64,000 nt of DNA, taken from NCBI RefSeq assembly GCF_900119155.1, contig NZ_FPIR01000009.1, positions 1 to 64,000 of the forward strand, read 5' to 3'. How positions within the stretch are numbered: position 1 is the stretch's first letter; each line of letters opens with the position of its first letter. This DNA comes from Ruminococcus sp. YE71 (GTDB lineage: Bacteria; Bacillota; Clostridia; Oscillospirales; Ruminococcaceae). A program made the position numbers and the translations under genes. The notes below the pieces were generated by a model that did no database searches, had not been told where the DNA came from, and worked only from the letters and a program-made list of their open reading frames with translations. Positions 24,711-33,384 of the stretch are shown in pieces.

Positions 24711-25337
24711 TTACTGTTTTTTTACGAGCCTGAGATACAGGAATGTGCCTGCCGTCAGTATCAGTGCGCCGGCAAGCATCCACAGCTTGCTGATGTCTTC
24801 CCTTGATGACATGGAGAACATATAGAACACACCGAGCTTATCCTTGCCGAAGAAATTCAGCACATAGTATATCAGGGACGCCATATAGCCTATGAAAACA
24901 TTCCCGCTGATACCTGCCGCGGCAAGACCGATGCTTCCGAGAAACAACGCTGTAGCGATGCCGCCGAACATCATGCCTGCGGTGACTGCGCTCTCGCTGA
25001 GATGCATGACCGCCGTTATCACCGCGTAGGGGACAACTGTCAGCAGGGCAAGATATGCGATGCGCATCATACATACGCTGAGGTAGGACATCCTGCGGAC
25101 GCGTACCGTGTCGCGGATGTTCTCGTTCTGTTCGGGCAGGAAAACAGGGGTCATGAGGACTGTTCCCGTCAGGACGAGGTACATTTCAAGGGGCTGTGCC
25201 GCATTCTCCCTTGTGAGGGATGACAGCCCGAACACAACGGGGGTCATCACAGTCAGCAGCACCATCACTATGATGTGCGGAAGTGAATTAGCTTTGAGAT
25301 TGATGGCGAAGCATCTTCTCAGACATTCTGATGCCAT
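24711..25337 (-). CDS. ABC-2-type transporter membrane protein
   Basis: 208 residues with about six membrane helices and no ATPase domain. A strong AGGAGGGGAGG ribosome site supports the ATG at 25337, so the gene overlaps the preceding permease by 50 nt. It is the last gene of an ATPase-permease-permease operon; the two membrane proteins probably form a heterodimeric channel. The substrate cannot be told from sequence; such sets often export peptides or antibiotics. Confidence 0.78.
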   Translation of the reverse strand: MASECLRRCFAINLKANSLPHIIVMVLLTVMTPVVFGLSSLTRENAAQPLEMYLVLTGTVLMTPVFLPEQNENIRDTVRVRRMSYLSVCMMRIAYLALLTVVPYAVITAVMHLSESAVTAGMMFGGIATALFLGSIGLAAAGISGNVFIGYMASLIYYVLNFFGKDKLGVFYMFSMSSREDISKLWMLAGALILTAGTFLYLRLVKKQ

Positions 25338-26526
25338 TGAACTTTCCTCCCCTCCTGAGATCGTATACGAAGGCTGTAAGAAGTGCGCAGACCAGTCCGA
25401 CCGCGGTGAAGAACAGACGGTTCACCGTGAACTGATGCATCTGTCCCATAAAGACATCCCTTTCACCGATGGTATTATGACGGACTACAAATCCGAACGT
25501 GCTTATCTTTCCTGCTATCGGAGTAGTCATAACGCTTGCGAACCACCAGACGAACTGCGCAAACACCGCCGCGATACCCGAGAAGAACTCGGTCACGAGC
25601 ATACCCATGCCTGTTGCGGCGATGACGGTAGGCAGGAGCCAGATGAACGTGTATTTTAAGAACGCAAGGTTGTCTACCCTGCTCACCGTGTAGAACATGG
25701 CTATCTTGATATGTGACCACAGAGCCATGACGAGCACGGGCAGCATAAGCATGGTGACAAGCGCCGCAAATCTTGAAAGGACGATCTTTGACGAGGATAC
25801 CTCTCTTGAATAGATGAGCTGATACATCCTGCTCCGCTTGTCTGAGGTGCAGAGTGCCGCCGCCACGAACACGGGCAGAAGCGAAAGAAAGATACCGCCG
25901 TAATCGCAGAAGAGTCTCGCGTAGCCGTTTGTGAACCTGTCTTTTTCGGCAAGCTCATCGTATTCGGCCTTTGCCTGCTCGTAGGTCTTGGGGACGCCTC
26001 CGAATTGAAGGCTCAGCTGTTCGGGTGCAAACGAAGAGCCGCCGCCGAGGATGCTGTCCGCCTCTGTCATAAAGGCTTTGAACTCCTCATAGGTAAGTCT
26101 TGACTGTATATCGTAGTCGGGCTGATCGTGATACATATCATTACCGTTCTCAACGGAATTCAGTATATCCTTCAGCTCGTTTTCGTCCATGCCTGTTATC
26201 TTCTCACATATCATGCACATCTTCTCTTTTTCCGCCGTTTTCAGATGAACGATATGGATAAAGCCCAGAGGGTATGTACGATACTCATTGATGAGATAAC
26301 AGCGTACAAGGGCATTTGCTGCCGCAGGCATTATTATTTCGGGGTCATCGGTGTATGCTGTGCCGTAATCCTGCCAGCCCTGCTGAGGCTCATTCAACAC
26401 AAGTCTGTCATCCCGCAGTTCTTCGCCGAGAAACTGTGAAACCAGAAACAAGACCATTATCGCGCAGAATATCCAATATATGACGGAGCGCGATATCTTT
26501 TTGCATTCCTTGGTATAAAGCATCAT
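25288..26526 (-). CDS. ABC-2-type transporter membrane protein with large outer domain
   Basis: 412 residues. One N-terminal helix (about 15-35), an extracytoplasmic domain of about 170 residues, then six helices (about 210-400), the usual layout of ABC-2 permeases with an ectodomain. The ATG at 26526 overlaps the ATPase stop (ATGA); a longer frame upstream lies within the ATPase gene and is not used. It works with the neighbouring ATPase (26523) and second permease (24711). Confidence 0.82.
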   Translation of the reverse strand: MMLYTKECKKISRSVIYWIFCAIMVLFLVSQFLGEELRDDRLVLNEPQQGWQDYGTAYTDDPEIIMPAAANALVRCYLINEYRTYPLGFIHIVHLKTAEKEKMCMICEKITGMDENELKDILNSVENGNDMYHDQPDYDIQSRLTYEEFKAFMTEADSILGGGSSFAPEQLSLQFGGVPKTYEQAKAEYDELAEKDRFTNGYARLFCDYGGIFLSLLPVFVAAALCTSDKRSRMYQLIYSREVSSSKIVLSRFAALVTMLMLPVLVMALWSHIKIAMFYTVSRVDNLAFLKYTFIWLLPTVIAATGMGMLVTEFFSGIAAVFAQFVWWFASVMTTPIAGKISTFGFVVRHNTIGERDVFMGQMHQFTVNRLFFTAVGLVCALLTAFVYDLRRGGKFNGIRMSEKMLRHQSQS

Positions 26527-27437
26527 TCCCCACCCCCTTCTGCGATGCAGTTGTTCCTGTAAAGGCAGTAGATATAGGCGTCCTCGATATTCGGCTCTTC
26601 GCGTCTTGCGCCGCCTATATCGGGCTTGCTCTCGGAAACTATCCTGACCTGAGTGCTGCTGCCCTGCATCACCATGCCCGTTACGGTGCAGGCGCTTTTC
26701 ACCTGCGGGAGAAAGCGGCTGTCCACCACAGCCGACCAAACCTTGCCGTCGGCTTCATCCACAAGGTCGCGGACCTTGCCATTCCAGAGAATTTTTCCGT
26801 CATTAAGTATCGCAAGTTTTTTGCAGGAGGCTTCGATATCCCCGACGATGTGAGTCGAGAGGATGACTATCCTTTCCTCTGCGACCTCGCCCAGCAGATT
26901 CCTGAAACGAATGCGTTCCTCGGGGTCGAGGCCTGCTGTGGGCTCATCGACAATCAGCACCTTCGGGTCGTGGAGAAGCGCCTGTGCGATGCCGAGCCTT
27001 CTGAGCATACCGCCCGAAAGCTGCCTGACCTTCTTTTTGCGGTGTTTCTGTAGGTTTACTTTTTTGAGCAGCATATCCGTGCGTTCCTGTCTCAGCTTTT
27101 TGTCCATGCCCGAAAGCACGCCGAGGTAATCGAGACATTCGTCCACCTTCATCGAGGGGTACATGGAGAATTCCTGCGGAAGATAGCCCGTCATACTGCG
27201 GATATCCTTCGCCTTTTCTATCGGCACACCGCATACGCTTATCTCGCCGCTGCTTTTCGGGTGCAGGGTGGCGATTGTCTTCATAAGCGTCGTCTTGCCC
27301 GCGCCGTTTCTTCCGAGAAGCCCGAACATACCCTTCTCTATCGTGAGGTCAACACTGTCGAGCGCTTTTTTCTGACCGTAGAATTTGCTCACGTTCTTGA
27401 TGATTATTTTGTCGTCTGCCTTTCTTTTTTCTTTCAT
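26523..27437 (-). CDS. ABC transporter ATP-binding protein (CcmA-like)
   Basis: 304 residues with Walker A GRNGAGKTT, Q-loop YLPQEF, signature LSGGMLRRLG, Walker B VLIVDEPTAGLDP and the switch His in LSTHI, followed by a C-terminal accessory region of about 85 residues. The AGGTGATACT site precedes the ATG. First gene of a three-gene transporter operon; the two-component system at 27.9-29.7 kb on the same strand is a plausible regulator. Confidence 0.9.
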   Translation of the reverse strand: MKEKRKADDKIIIKNVSKFYGQKKALDSVDLTIEKGMFGLLGRNGAGKTTLMKTIATLHPKSSGEISVCGVPIEKAKDIRSMTGYLPQEFSMYPSMKVDECLDYLGVLSGMDKKLRQERTDMLLKKVNLQKHRKKKVRQLSGGMLRRLGIAQALLHDPKVLIVDEPTAGLDPEERIRFRNLLGEVAEERIVILSTHIVGDIEASCKKLAILNDGKILWNGKVRDLVDEADGKVWSAVVDSRFLPQVKSACTVTGMVMQGSSTQVRIVSESKPDIGGARREEPNIEDAYIYCLYRNNCIAEGGGE

Positions 27438-27828
27438 AGTATCACCTGCTTTTATTTTTTTCCTTTTACTTTTACAAAAAGTGAACCTGCTGTGGATAAA
27501 GATCTGGCTTGCGCCAAATTTGTGCCTTTCGGGATGTGGGGCTTGGATTTGCCGATTTTATATTTGTGCGCTTACGGGTTGTTTGTTAACTTCCCTCGTT
27601 TTTGATTGCCTTACGGCAATACGAGAGTTTCACTCTCGCGCTTTTGACCAAAGGCTTCCGCCTCAGGACTCTGACCAGCTTCGGCAGCCGGACCGCCTAT
27701 ATCGCAGCTTTGTTTGTGCGGGGCTTTTATTTTGAGCTCGGAATGTTCGGTTGAGCGTCTCGTTTGTCTTTTTTTCTGATTATCGTGGGAACACTTTGTA
27801 AAAATTCGGCGTGAGAGGGCTGTAATAA
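27438..27828. other. Intergenic stretch without a supported gene
   Basis: About 390 bp between the transporter operon and the kinase gene. It holds short hairpins (for example CGAGAG-TTTCA-CTCTCG near 27620-27640) and GC-rich plus AT-rich patches. Short frames have no ribosome site and no recognisable domain. It may be an intergenic repeat element, but I cannot support that without comparison. Confidence 0.4.
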
Positions 27829-27860
27829 AAGATCACAGCGGTCTCTCCCGCTGTGATCTT
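27829..27860 (-). terminator. Terminator after the histidine kinase gene
   Basis: Thirteen-bp arms AAGATCACAGCGG and CCGCTGTGATCTT, followed on the minus strand by TTATTAC. Confidence 0.8.
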
Positions 27861-27877
27861 ATAATAAAGCATAATTA

Positions 27878-29020
27878 TCAACTTTTTATCAACTTTTGCA
27901 AAAAAATTTCTGCGGTAACTTTTCCGCCGCCGTTTTCGCCGTTTTCTATAATGAGATCGCCCCCAAGTTTGCCGCAGAGTATCTTACAGATATACAGCCC
28001 GAGTCCGAAATGCATATCCGAATTCTGCTCATCACGGAAAAACGGCTTTGAAGCCTTTTCGACAGCTTCCTCCGAAAATCCCCTGCCGTCGTCGCACACG
28101 CTAATGCACAGCTTATAGTCCGAAGTGCTGACTGTCACATCTATCCTGCTTTCGGCATAGCGCACCGCATTCGAGACCATATTCTCATAGACCTGCATGA
28201 GCAGTTCGGTATCGGTATACACCGCGCCATTCCCGAAGCGCGATATAGAAAACTCCTTATCCGCCGCCACGAGCCTGCCCGTTTCTCCGAGGGCTGAACA
28301 CAACTCCTCAAGCCCGACCTCCTTCGGCATGGGTGAGATGTCTTCGAGCTTCTGCACGGCGTTCATCTTTTCGGTATAGTGGGTCAGCCGTGACACCTGC
28401 TGCTGCATTTTGTTCAGGATGTCATCGCGCTTTTCCGCAGTGAGTCTGTCGCCGTAGTTCTGCATCAGCTCGACATACCCCGAAAGCACGGTGAGCGGCG
28501 TGCGCAGGTCATGCGAGAATGCCGCCGAGAGCCGCCTGCGCTCCTCGATATGATGCCATATCTCAAGATTGCTGTCAAAGAGTTTTCCGCGCATATCCTC
28601 GAAAGCGGTGCAGAGGATGCCGAGCTCGTTATCCTTATGGTACTGAACATGAAAATCCAGTTCGTTATCCGCTATCTTCTTTGAAGCCTTCATGAGTATC
28701 CCTATCGGCTCTTTCAGTTCGCGGCTGTAGAAAATGAAGCCTGCCGCCGCCACACAGAATATCACCCAGAGCGGTATCAGAAGATAGTCCGCCTTTTCTA
28801 TCAGAAAAAGTATAGTCGGGCTGCCCGTGCTTTCCCATGTGACTGCACTGCCGTTGACATTCACTGCGGTGATAGGGTGTACGGAGCGGTATCTTTCGGC
28901 AGCCGCGCTTGTAAATTTGCTGATAAGGCTGATACCCAGCAGCGACGCCGCAAGGCAGAGCGGAAGATATTTCAGAAGCGCCATTTTCAGCGACTTCATA
29001 CTGTTCTTTAAGTTACCCAT
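27878..29020 (-). CDS. Sensor histidine kinase (OmpR-partner type)
   Basis: 380 residues. Two membrane helices (about 15-35 and 75-97) flank a short outer loop. A HAMP-like linker follows, then a HisKA domain with SHDLRTPLTVL (phospho-His about 170) and a HATPase domain with N-box (YENMVSNAVRYAE), DDGRGFS and HFGLGLYICK. The start overlaps the response-regulator gene by 13 nt. The stimulus is unknown; the adjacent ABC transporter suggests a drug or peptide stress sensor. Confidence 0.9.
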   Translation of the reverse strand: MGNLKNSMKSLKMALLKYLPLCLAASLLGISLISKFTSAAAERYRSVHPITAVNVNGSAVTWESTGSPTILFLIEKADYLLIPLWVIFCVAAAGFIFYSRELKEPIGILMKASKKIADNELDFHVQYHKDNELGILCTAFEDMRGKLFDSNLEIWHHIEERRRLSAAFSHDLRTPLTVLSGYVELMQNYGDRLTAEKRDDILNKMQQQVSRLTHYTEKMNAVQKLEDISPMPKEVGLEELCSALGETGRLVAADKEFSISRFGNGAVYTDTELLMQVYENMVSNAVRYAESRIDVTVSTSDYKLCISVCDDGRGFSEEAVEKASKPFFRDEQNSDMHFGLGLYICKILCGKLGGDLIIENGENGGGKVTAEIFLQKLIKS

Positions 29021-29679
29021 TTATAGCCTATGCCCCACACTGTCTCGATATGCTTGTCCTCGCCGACCTTTGCGAGCTTTGAGCGAAGTCTCCTGATATG
29101 CTCAGCCACTACAGAGCTGTCACCTTCTGCGTCGAAGCCCCATATCTTCTCGTAAATGCGTTCCTTGTCGTAGATCTGCCCCGCGTTCACCGACAGAAGT
29201 TCAAGTATCTGAAATTCCTTCTTTGCCAGATCCACCGTCTTTCCGCCGACAGTCACGGTCTTTGTGCTGTAGTCGATTGTTAAGTTGCCGTTCATCAGTA
29301 CGTCGTGCTTTGCGCTGTCTCTTTGGTCGCGCCTGATGTGTGCCGCAACTCTTGCGCCGAGCTCATCGAGCGAAAAGGGCTTTATTATGTAATCGTCGCC
29401 CCCTGCCGCAAAACCCGCTATCTTGTCGCTGTCCTCGATTCGGGCTGTCAGGAAAACTATCGGGCACGAAACGTGGTCGCGGATACGTTTGCAGACCTCT
29501 ATGCCGTCCGCGTGGGGCATATTGATGTCGAGCAGTATTATATCGGGCTTTTTTGAAGCCTGCTCCACAGCCGAAAGTCCGTCAGACGCCGTCATGACAT
29601 GATAGCCGTTCAGCTCGAAGTAGTCCTGCACAAGGCTGACCACGTCGGGTTCATCATCTGCAATCAAAATTTTGTACAT
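29008..29679 (-). CDS. OmpR-family response regulator
   Basis: 223 residues. The receiver has the acidic pair ADDEPD at residues 8-11, phospho-acceptor Asp51 in ILLDINMP, and conserved Thr (TAR) and Lys (IKPFS). A winged-helix Trans_reg_C domain follows (about 128-222; VAEHIRRLRSKL is the recognition helix, ending VWGIGYKW). GGGAGG precedes the ATG. It is operonic with the downstream kinase and probably controls the ABC operon; that link is positional. Confidence 0.93.
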   Translation of the reverse strand: MYKILIADDEPDVVSLVQDYFELNGYHVMTASDGLSAVEQASKKPDIILLDINMPHADGIEVCKRIRDHVSCPIVFLTARIEDSDKIAGFAAGGDDYIIKPFSLDELGARVAAHIRRDQRDSAKHDVLMNGNLTIDYSTKTVTVGGKTVDLAKKEFQILELLSVNAGQIYDKERIYEKIWGFDAEGDSSVVAEHIRRLRSKLAKVGEDKHIETVWGIGYKWVT

Positions 29680-29859
29680 ATATTTTTTCCTCCCTGATGT
29701 TCATACATTATATTATACACCATATTTTTGCATATGTCAATTTTGTGCGAAAGTACCGACTTATCACTTTGGTTGAATTTTTATCATCATATAAGTGATT
29801 GACCTTCACCGAAAATACGGAGAGAACACTAGCGAACATACGTTATGCCGTTTTTATAC

Positions 29860-29892
29860 AAAAAGCACCCCGATGCAGATGCGGTCGAGGTG
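29860..29892 (-). terminator. Terminator after the GH127 gene
   Basis: On the minus strand, arms CACCTCGA and TCGGGGTG (one G-U) are followed by CTTTTTG. Confidence 0.7.
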
Positions 29893-29911
29893 TTTTGATA
29901 TGCTGTATGGG

Positions 29912-31732
29912 TCACTTCAGCGAATAATATACCGTGTACTGCTCATCGGTAACGTCGTAAAGCGGCTTAAACTCAAAATTCACGGGCTGGTTCACCGTGG
30001 TGTAGCAGTTCTGCTTCCACACATAGGTGCCATAGGTATGCTCGGTCCTCTGATACAGCGCTTTTTCGATGTTGCCGCCGCATACTATGCCGCAGTCGTT
30101 CGCGGTCAGACCTGCAAGCACTATCGGGCCGTCAACCAGGGCGCAGAGCTCGGGACGGTCTTTCAGCGGCTCGGCGACGACCTTTGAGCCGAACACGAGA
30201 TTTATCTCCGTGCGTCCTGTCCACTCGTTTTCAAGGACTATGTAGTTGTCCGAAACGGCGTATCCCGATTCACTGCCGTTGATTATCAGCTTCGGCTTTC
30301 CAACGCACCAGCAGGGTATCCTGAGCCTTAACGCAAAACGCGCGGGATCATCGCAGGAGATGACGAATTTGACCGACCAGCGCGACTTCTCGCCGTCCGA
30401 GTGTTCGTCAAAGTACACCTGATTGCCGTAGCTCAGCATATCGGTGGTCTGGGAGATATTGACGGTGCTGTCCCCAATGCCGACCACGGCTTCGGAGGGG
30501 ATATACTGCGCCGCGGTGATGCTGTTCTCATCAGTGTAATAGATAAGGCTCGGGTACAGCGACTGACTCTGCACCATCGTACCGTGACAGCACCAGAAAT
30601 CATGACGCTTGCTGCCCCACTTCTTTTTCGCGCCCGACCTGAGCGGCAGAAAATAGGTCGGCATACCGCTGTCCTTGTTCTGCTGTGCGAGAAAACCGTT
30701 GTACAGGGCGCGTTCGATGTAATCGGCGTACTTTGTGTCGCCCGACCACCTGTAGAGATAGTCGGCAGTCCTTACCATATTATATACGGTGCAGAACTCC
30801 TGATCGTTATCCCCGATGTACTGCGCCATCTTGTGCGGCGGTATCCAGAACTCGCCCGCGTTGGCGCCTGTCGTCGCATACATACCTCTGTCGGTGACGG
30901 CATTCTTCCAGAATTTCTCGGTCAGCTGCTTGTAGAAACGCTTGTCGTCGTCATTTTCGAGCACTTCATAAAGCCTTGCCGAACCGTGAGAAACGGGAAT
31001 GCTTGCGTTGGCGTGATCGTTGGAGAGCGCATCGCCGCCCTCCGCGAGCTTTTGGAAAAGCCCGTTGTGCATATAGGCATCTATCAGCCAGAGATATTTT
31101 TTGTCATTCGTTATCGAATAGAGCTCCGCCCACTGTTCGAGCATTCCGCCCTGTTCGCCCTTGTACGCGATATACGGGTCACGATCTGAAGCGGCTTTTA
31201 TCCACCTGATATACCAGTCGGCAAGATGATCGGCGATCTCAAGTGCCTGCTCGCTGCCTGCGAAACGGTAGGCGTCAACAAGCCCCATTATCGTCTTGTG
31301 CATGGTGTACTGGGGCGACCAGATGTACTCGCTGCCCGAAAGCCTGTTGAGGTATTTTTCGGGAATAGAGCCGACCCACTCGCCGCCGTTCAGCTTCTGA
31401 CATCTCGCAAGCTCGGATACGATCTTGTCAAGCTTGACTTTAAGCTCAGTGTCGCCATCAGATGCGATAAAAGCGGCGGCAGCCGACAGCCAGTGACCGA
31501 GAAAATGCCCCCTGAGCTGACAGGTAGGCGATTCCCAGCCCCAGTGCAGTTTCGCACTCGTGGGGTCGGAAAGCACCTGAAGCTCGGGAAGGATGACACC
31601 TGCTTCGAGGTAGAAATTCTGAAGCAGGCACTGAGTGTCAAGCTCCAGCAGATAAGCCTTGTCAACGTTCATACGTTCACGGAAGATACCGCCCGTAACG
31701 TGTACATTTTTCTTTGCGATAGTTTCCATCAT
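29912..31732 (-). CDS. GH127-family glycoside hydrolase (beta-L-arabinofuranosidase type)
   Basis: 606 residues, no signal peptide, so cytoplasmic. The alpha/alpha-barrel catalytic region (about 1-420) contains DQEFCTVYN (Glu312, Cys314) and FWCCHGT (Cys381, Cys382). These match the zinc-bound cysteine set and catalytic Cys-Glu of the characterised Bifidobacterium enzyme HypBA1. Beta-sandwich domains follow. The enzyme would release L-arabinofuranose from arabino-oligosaccharides imported from plant glycoproteins or pectin. It is monocistronic with its own promoter. Confidence 0.9.
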   Translation of the reverse strand: MMETIAKKNVHVTGGIFRERMNVDKAYLLELDTQCLLQNFYLEAGVILPELQVLSDPTSAKLHWGWESPTCQLRGHFLGHWLSAAAAFIASDGDTELKVKLDKIVSELARCQKLNGGEWVGSIPEKYLNRLSGSEYIWSPQYTMHKTIMGLVDAYRFAGSEQALEIADHLADWYIRWIKAASDRDPYIAYKGEQGGMLEQWAELYSITNDKKYLWLIDAYMHNGLFQKLAEGGDALSNDHANASIPVSHGSARLYEVLENDDDKRFYKQLTEKFWKNAVTDRGMYATTGANAGEFWIPPHKMAQYIGDNDQEFCTVYNMVRTADYLYRWSGDTKYADYIERALYNGFLAQQNKDSGMPTYFLPLRSGAKKKWGSKRHDFWCCHGTMVQSQSLYPSLIYYTDENSITAAQYIPSEAVVGIGDSTVNISQTTDMLSYGNQVYFDEHSDGEKSRWSVKFVISCDDPARFALRLRIPCWCVGKPKLIINGSESGYAVSDNYIVLENEWTGRTEINLVFGSKVVAEPLKDRPELCALVDGPIVLAGLTANDCGIVCGGNIEKALYQRTEHTYGTYVWKQNCYTTVNQPVNFEFKPLYDVTDEQYTVYYSLK

Positions 31733-31803
31733 AAAAAATCACACCTTATAATATTTTCATATCACTCCCTGAGATAAGCGGAGGAAGAGCCGCTTTCACT
31801 GAA

Positions 31804-31832
31804 ATTATAGCATATATCTCTCCCGATGTAAA
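31804..31832 (-). promoter_or_regulatory. Promoter of the GH127 gene
   Basis: On the minus strand TTTACA (31827-31832), 17-nt spacer, TATAAT (31804-31809). Between here and 32016 I see no gene. Confidence 0.75.
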
Positions 31833-32016
31833 GAGACAATATTTTCGCATATATCAGACTTTTATCATTTGCGAAGTTCATGGATCCTGGAAATGACAGG
31901 CAGTCACGACCGTTTTGCAAGTCATGTCATCCAATAATGGAATGGGAATAGTTCATCAAATCACATACAAATTGTTATATATCATATATAAATGCGGAAT
32001 TAGCAGAGCATAAGTA

Positions 32017-32045
32017 TTGACAAGAAAATGCCATCATGTTATAAT
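32017..32045 (+). promoter_or_regulatory. Promoter of bacteriocin-type locus 2
   Basis: TTGACA (32017-32022), 17-nt spacer, TATAAT (32040-32045), leaving a 5' UTR of about 190 nt before the ATG at 32241. Confidence 0.8.
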
Positions 32046-32240
32046 GATTATGTTATAAGGATTAAGTTATACAAAATATATCTAAACTTATGGTTTCACT
32101 ATCTATAGAATCAGGCTGATGATACCCGGTTTGGAAATATTATTCTGATAGTTTCTGTTTATGAAAGCGCGTGAAATAATAAACAGTATGCTATAAATAT
32201 TTTATCAGCTTAAAAAGCAAAAATTGGAGATGATCTTTTT

Positions 32241-32602
32241 ATGAAAATGAAAAAAGAATTGCAGCTTTTGGTGCTGCTATGGTAATGGCGCTTTCTGTGG
32301 CTTCTATCGGTACAAGTGCAATAGAGTATTGCGGTGGAAAATGGCTGAAAAAAAATGAAATTCATAATGGTTCTCTTTCTGAAAGTGTCGGTGAAATTAA
32401 TGGCTTTACAGAATATGGCGGAGCTTATAATAGCAATGGAGTAAAAGCTTGGTGCGGTTATTGTCCTTTTAAGCATTATGCCAGAGTTGGCTCCGGTGGA
32501 AAATACAAAGAATCCAGAAGAAGTAAAGGTATAGCGGTCGAAACAGGCTATATCCCCCTGAAAAATAACAAGGCAAGACTTGAAGGATGGGTTGAAATAT
32601 AA
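32241..32602 (+). CDS. Small secreted bacteriocin-like peptide, locus 2 (frameshifted in signal peptide)
   Basis: A good ribosome site (TTGGAGATGAT) precedes the ATG at 32241, but the frame shifts within the A-run near 32249-32255. Adding one A gives MKMKKRIAAFGAAMVMALSV, a clean signal peptide, continuing in frame to 32602. As written, translation from 32241 stops after 14 codons. The mature part, about 95 residues starting near IEYCGGKW, has three Cys and a WCGYCPF motif. It is not a clear lactococcin 972 homologue but holds the same place before a DUF1430-like permease and ATPase. Function unknown; bacteriocin-like by context. Confidence 0.65.
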
Positions 32603-32606
32603 GGAT

Positions 32607-33248
32607 ATGAAAGAAACATCTATCTTGGCATTGAGCAGCGGTGGCGGAGCTATCAAGGGCAAAACGAGAAAGTTCTTTTCCAAGTTTGGAAAATATATTT
32701 TCCCGATAATCGTTGCTCTTGTACTTTTGAGCCATATAATCAACAGCATAATGTGGAACAACTATAACAAAAAATATTATCTGCATTTTGTGAATAAATT
32801 CAATGTGGACGAGTCTTGTATGGATCAAAGATTAAGGATAGGATATCTTGTATATAAATATCATGGTTATGACTTTACGCTAGAGTTTGATGAGCCGCAA
32901 AAAAATAAATACAATTTTAAGGTAAGATTGCGATCAGGCGGATATTCTTTGGCAAAGTTAAAACCTGTTTATTTGGAAACTCCGCTCAGTGAATACCGAT
33001 ATGAATATGGAATGAGTTGTTTTATTGATCGTTTCGGTAATAGAAAGTATTTCTTTAATCTATGGGAGTATTTGGATAATCCGGATTGGTCATATGATAC
33101 CTTCGGTGTTGTTCTGAAGGAAGACGGTACTTTTGTATACGATGATAAAGATTCACCCGAGATCACCGACGAACAACGTAAGATCGTTGAATATTTCAGG
33201 AAAGATATTCTTGACCTCAAAGCCGAGATAGATAAGATCTTATCATAA
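32607..33248 (+). CDS. Single-pass membrane protein of bacteriocin-type locus 2
   Basis: 213 residues from the ATG at 32607, 4 nt after the peptide gene. One membrane helix (FGKYIFPIIVALVLLSHIIN, about 28-50) is followed by an outer domain of about 160 residues with a DEPQKNKYNFKVRL segment and acidic tail. I recognise no family. Its place between the peptide and transporter genes suggests an immunity or processing partner; locus 1 has no equivalent. An upstream in-frame TTG at 32580 is a less likely start. Confidence 0.7.
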   Translation: MKETSILALSSGGGAIKGKTRKFFSKFGKYIFPIIVALVLLSHIINSIMWNNYNKKYYLHFVNKFNVDESCMDQRLRIGYLVYKYHGYDFTLEFDEPQKNKYNFKVRLRSGGYSLAKLKPVYLETPLSEYRYEYGMSCFIDRFGNRKYFFNLWEYLDNPDWSYDTFGVVLKEDGTFVYDDKDSPEITDEQRKIVEYFRKDILDLKAEIDKILS

Positions 33249-33332
33249 TGTATTCGTATCATATCTCGGATATCGGCATAATGATCCCGCAAAATATATA
33301 AATATTTTAGCGCAGGGATTTCAGAGAGATTT

Positions 33333-33367
33333 AAGACGTGAGCGATATTGTGTTCACGTCTTTTTTT
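33333..33367 (+). terminator. Terminator between the peptide/membrane genes and the transporter (locus 2)
   Basis: Nine-bp arms AAGACGTGA and TCACGTCTT, followed by TTTTT, 18 nt before the permease start. It parallels the terminator in locus 1. Confidence 0.85.
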
Positions 33368-33384
33368 AAGAAGGTGGACTTGAT

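Noticed and set aside
24517-24825. Small protein gene in the orphan RNA region
   Set aside because: The frame would read through a strong terminator and into the convergent transporter gene, with no ribosome site.
26527-26739. N-terminal extension of the ABC permease at 25288
   Set aside because: The extra 71 residues lie inside the ATPase gene in another frame; the ATG at 26526 overlapping the ATPase stop is the natural start.
27261-27735. Plus-strand frames in the 27.4-27.8 kb gap
   Set aside because: They begin antisense to the ATPase or lack starts and ribosome sites, and show no domain.
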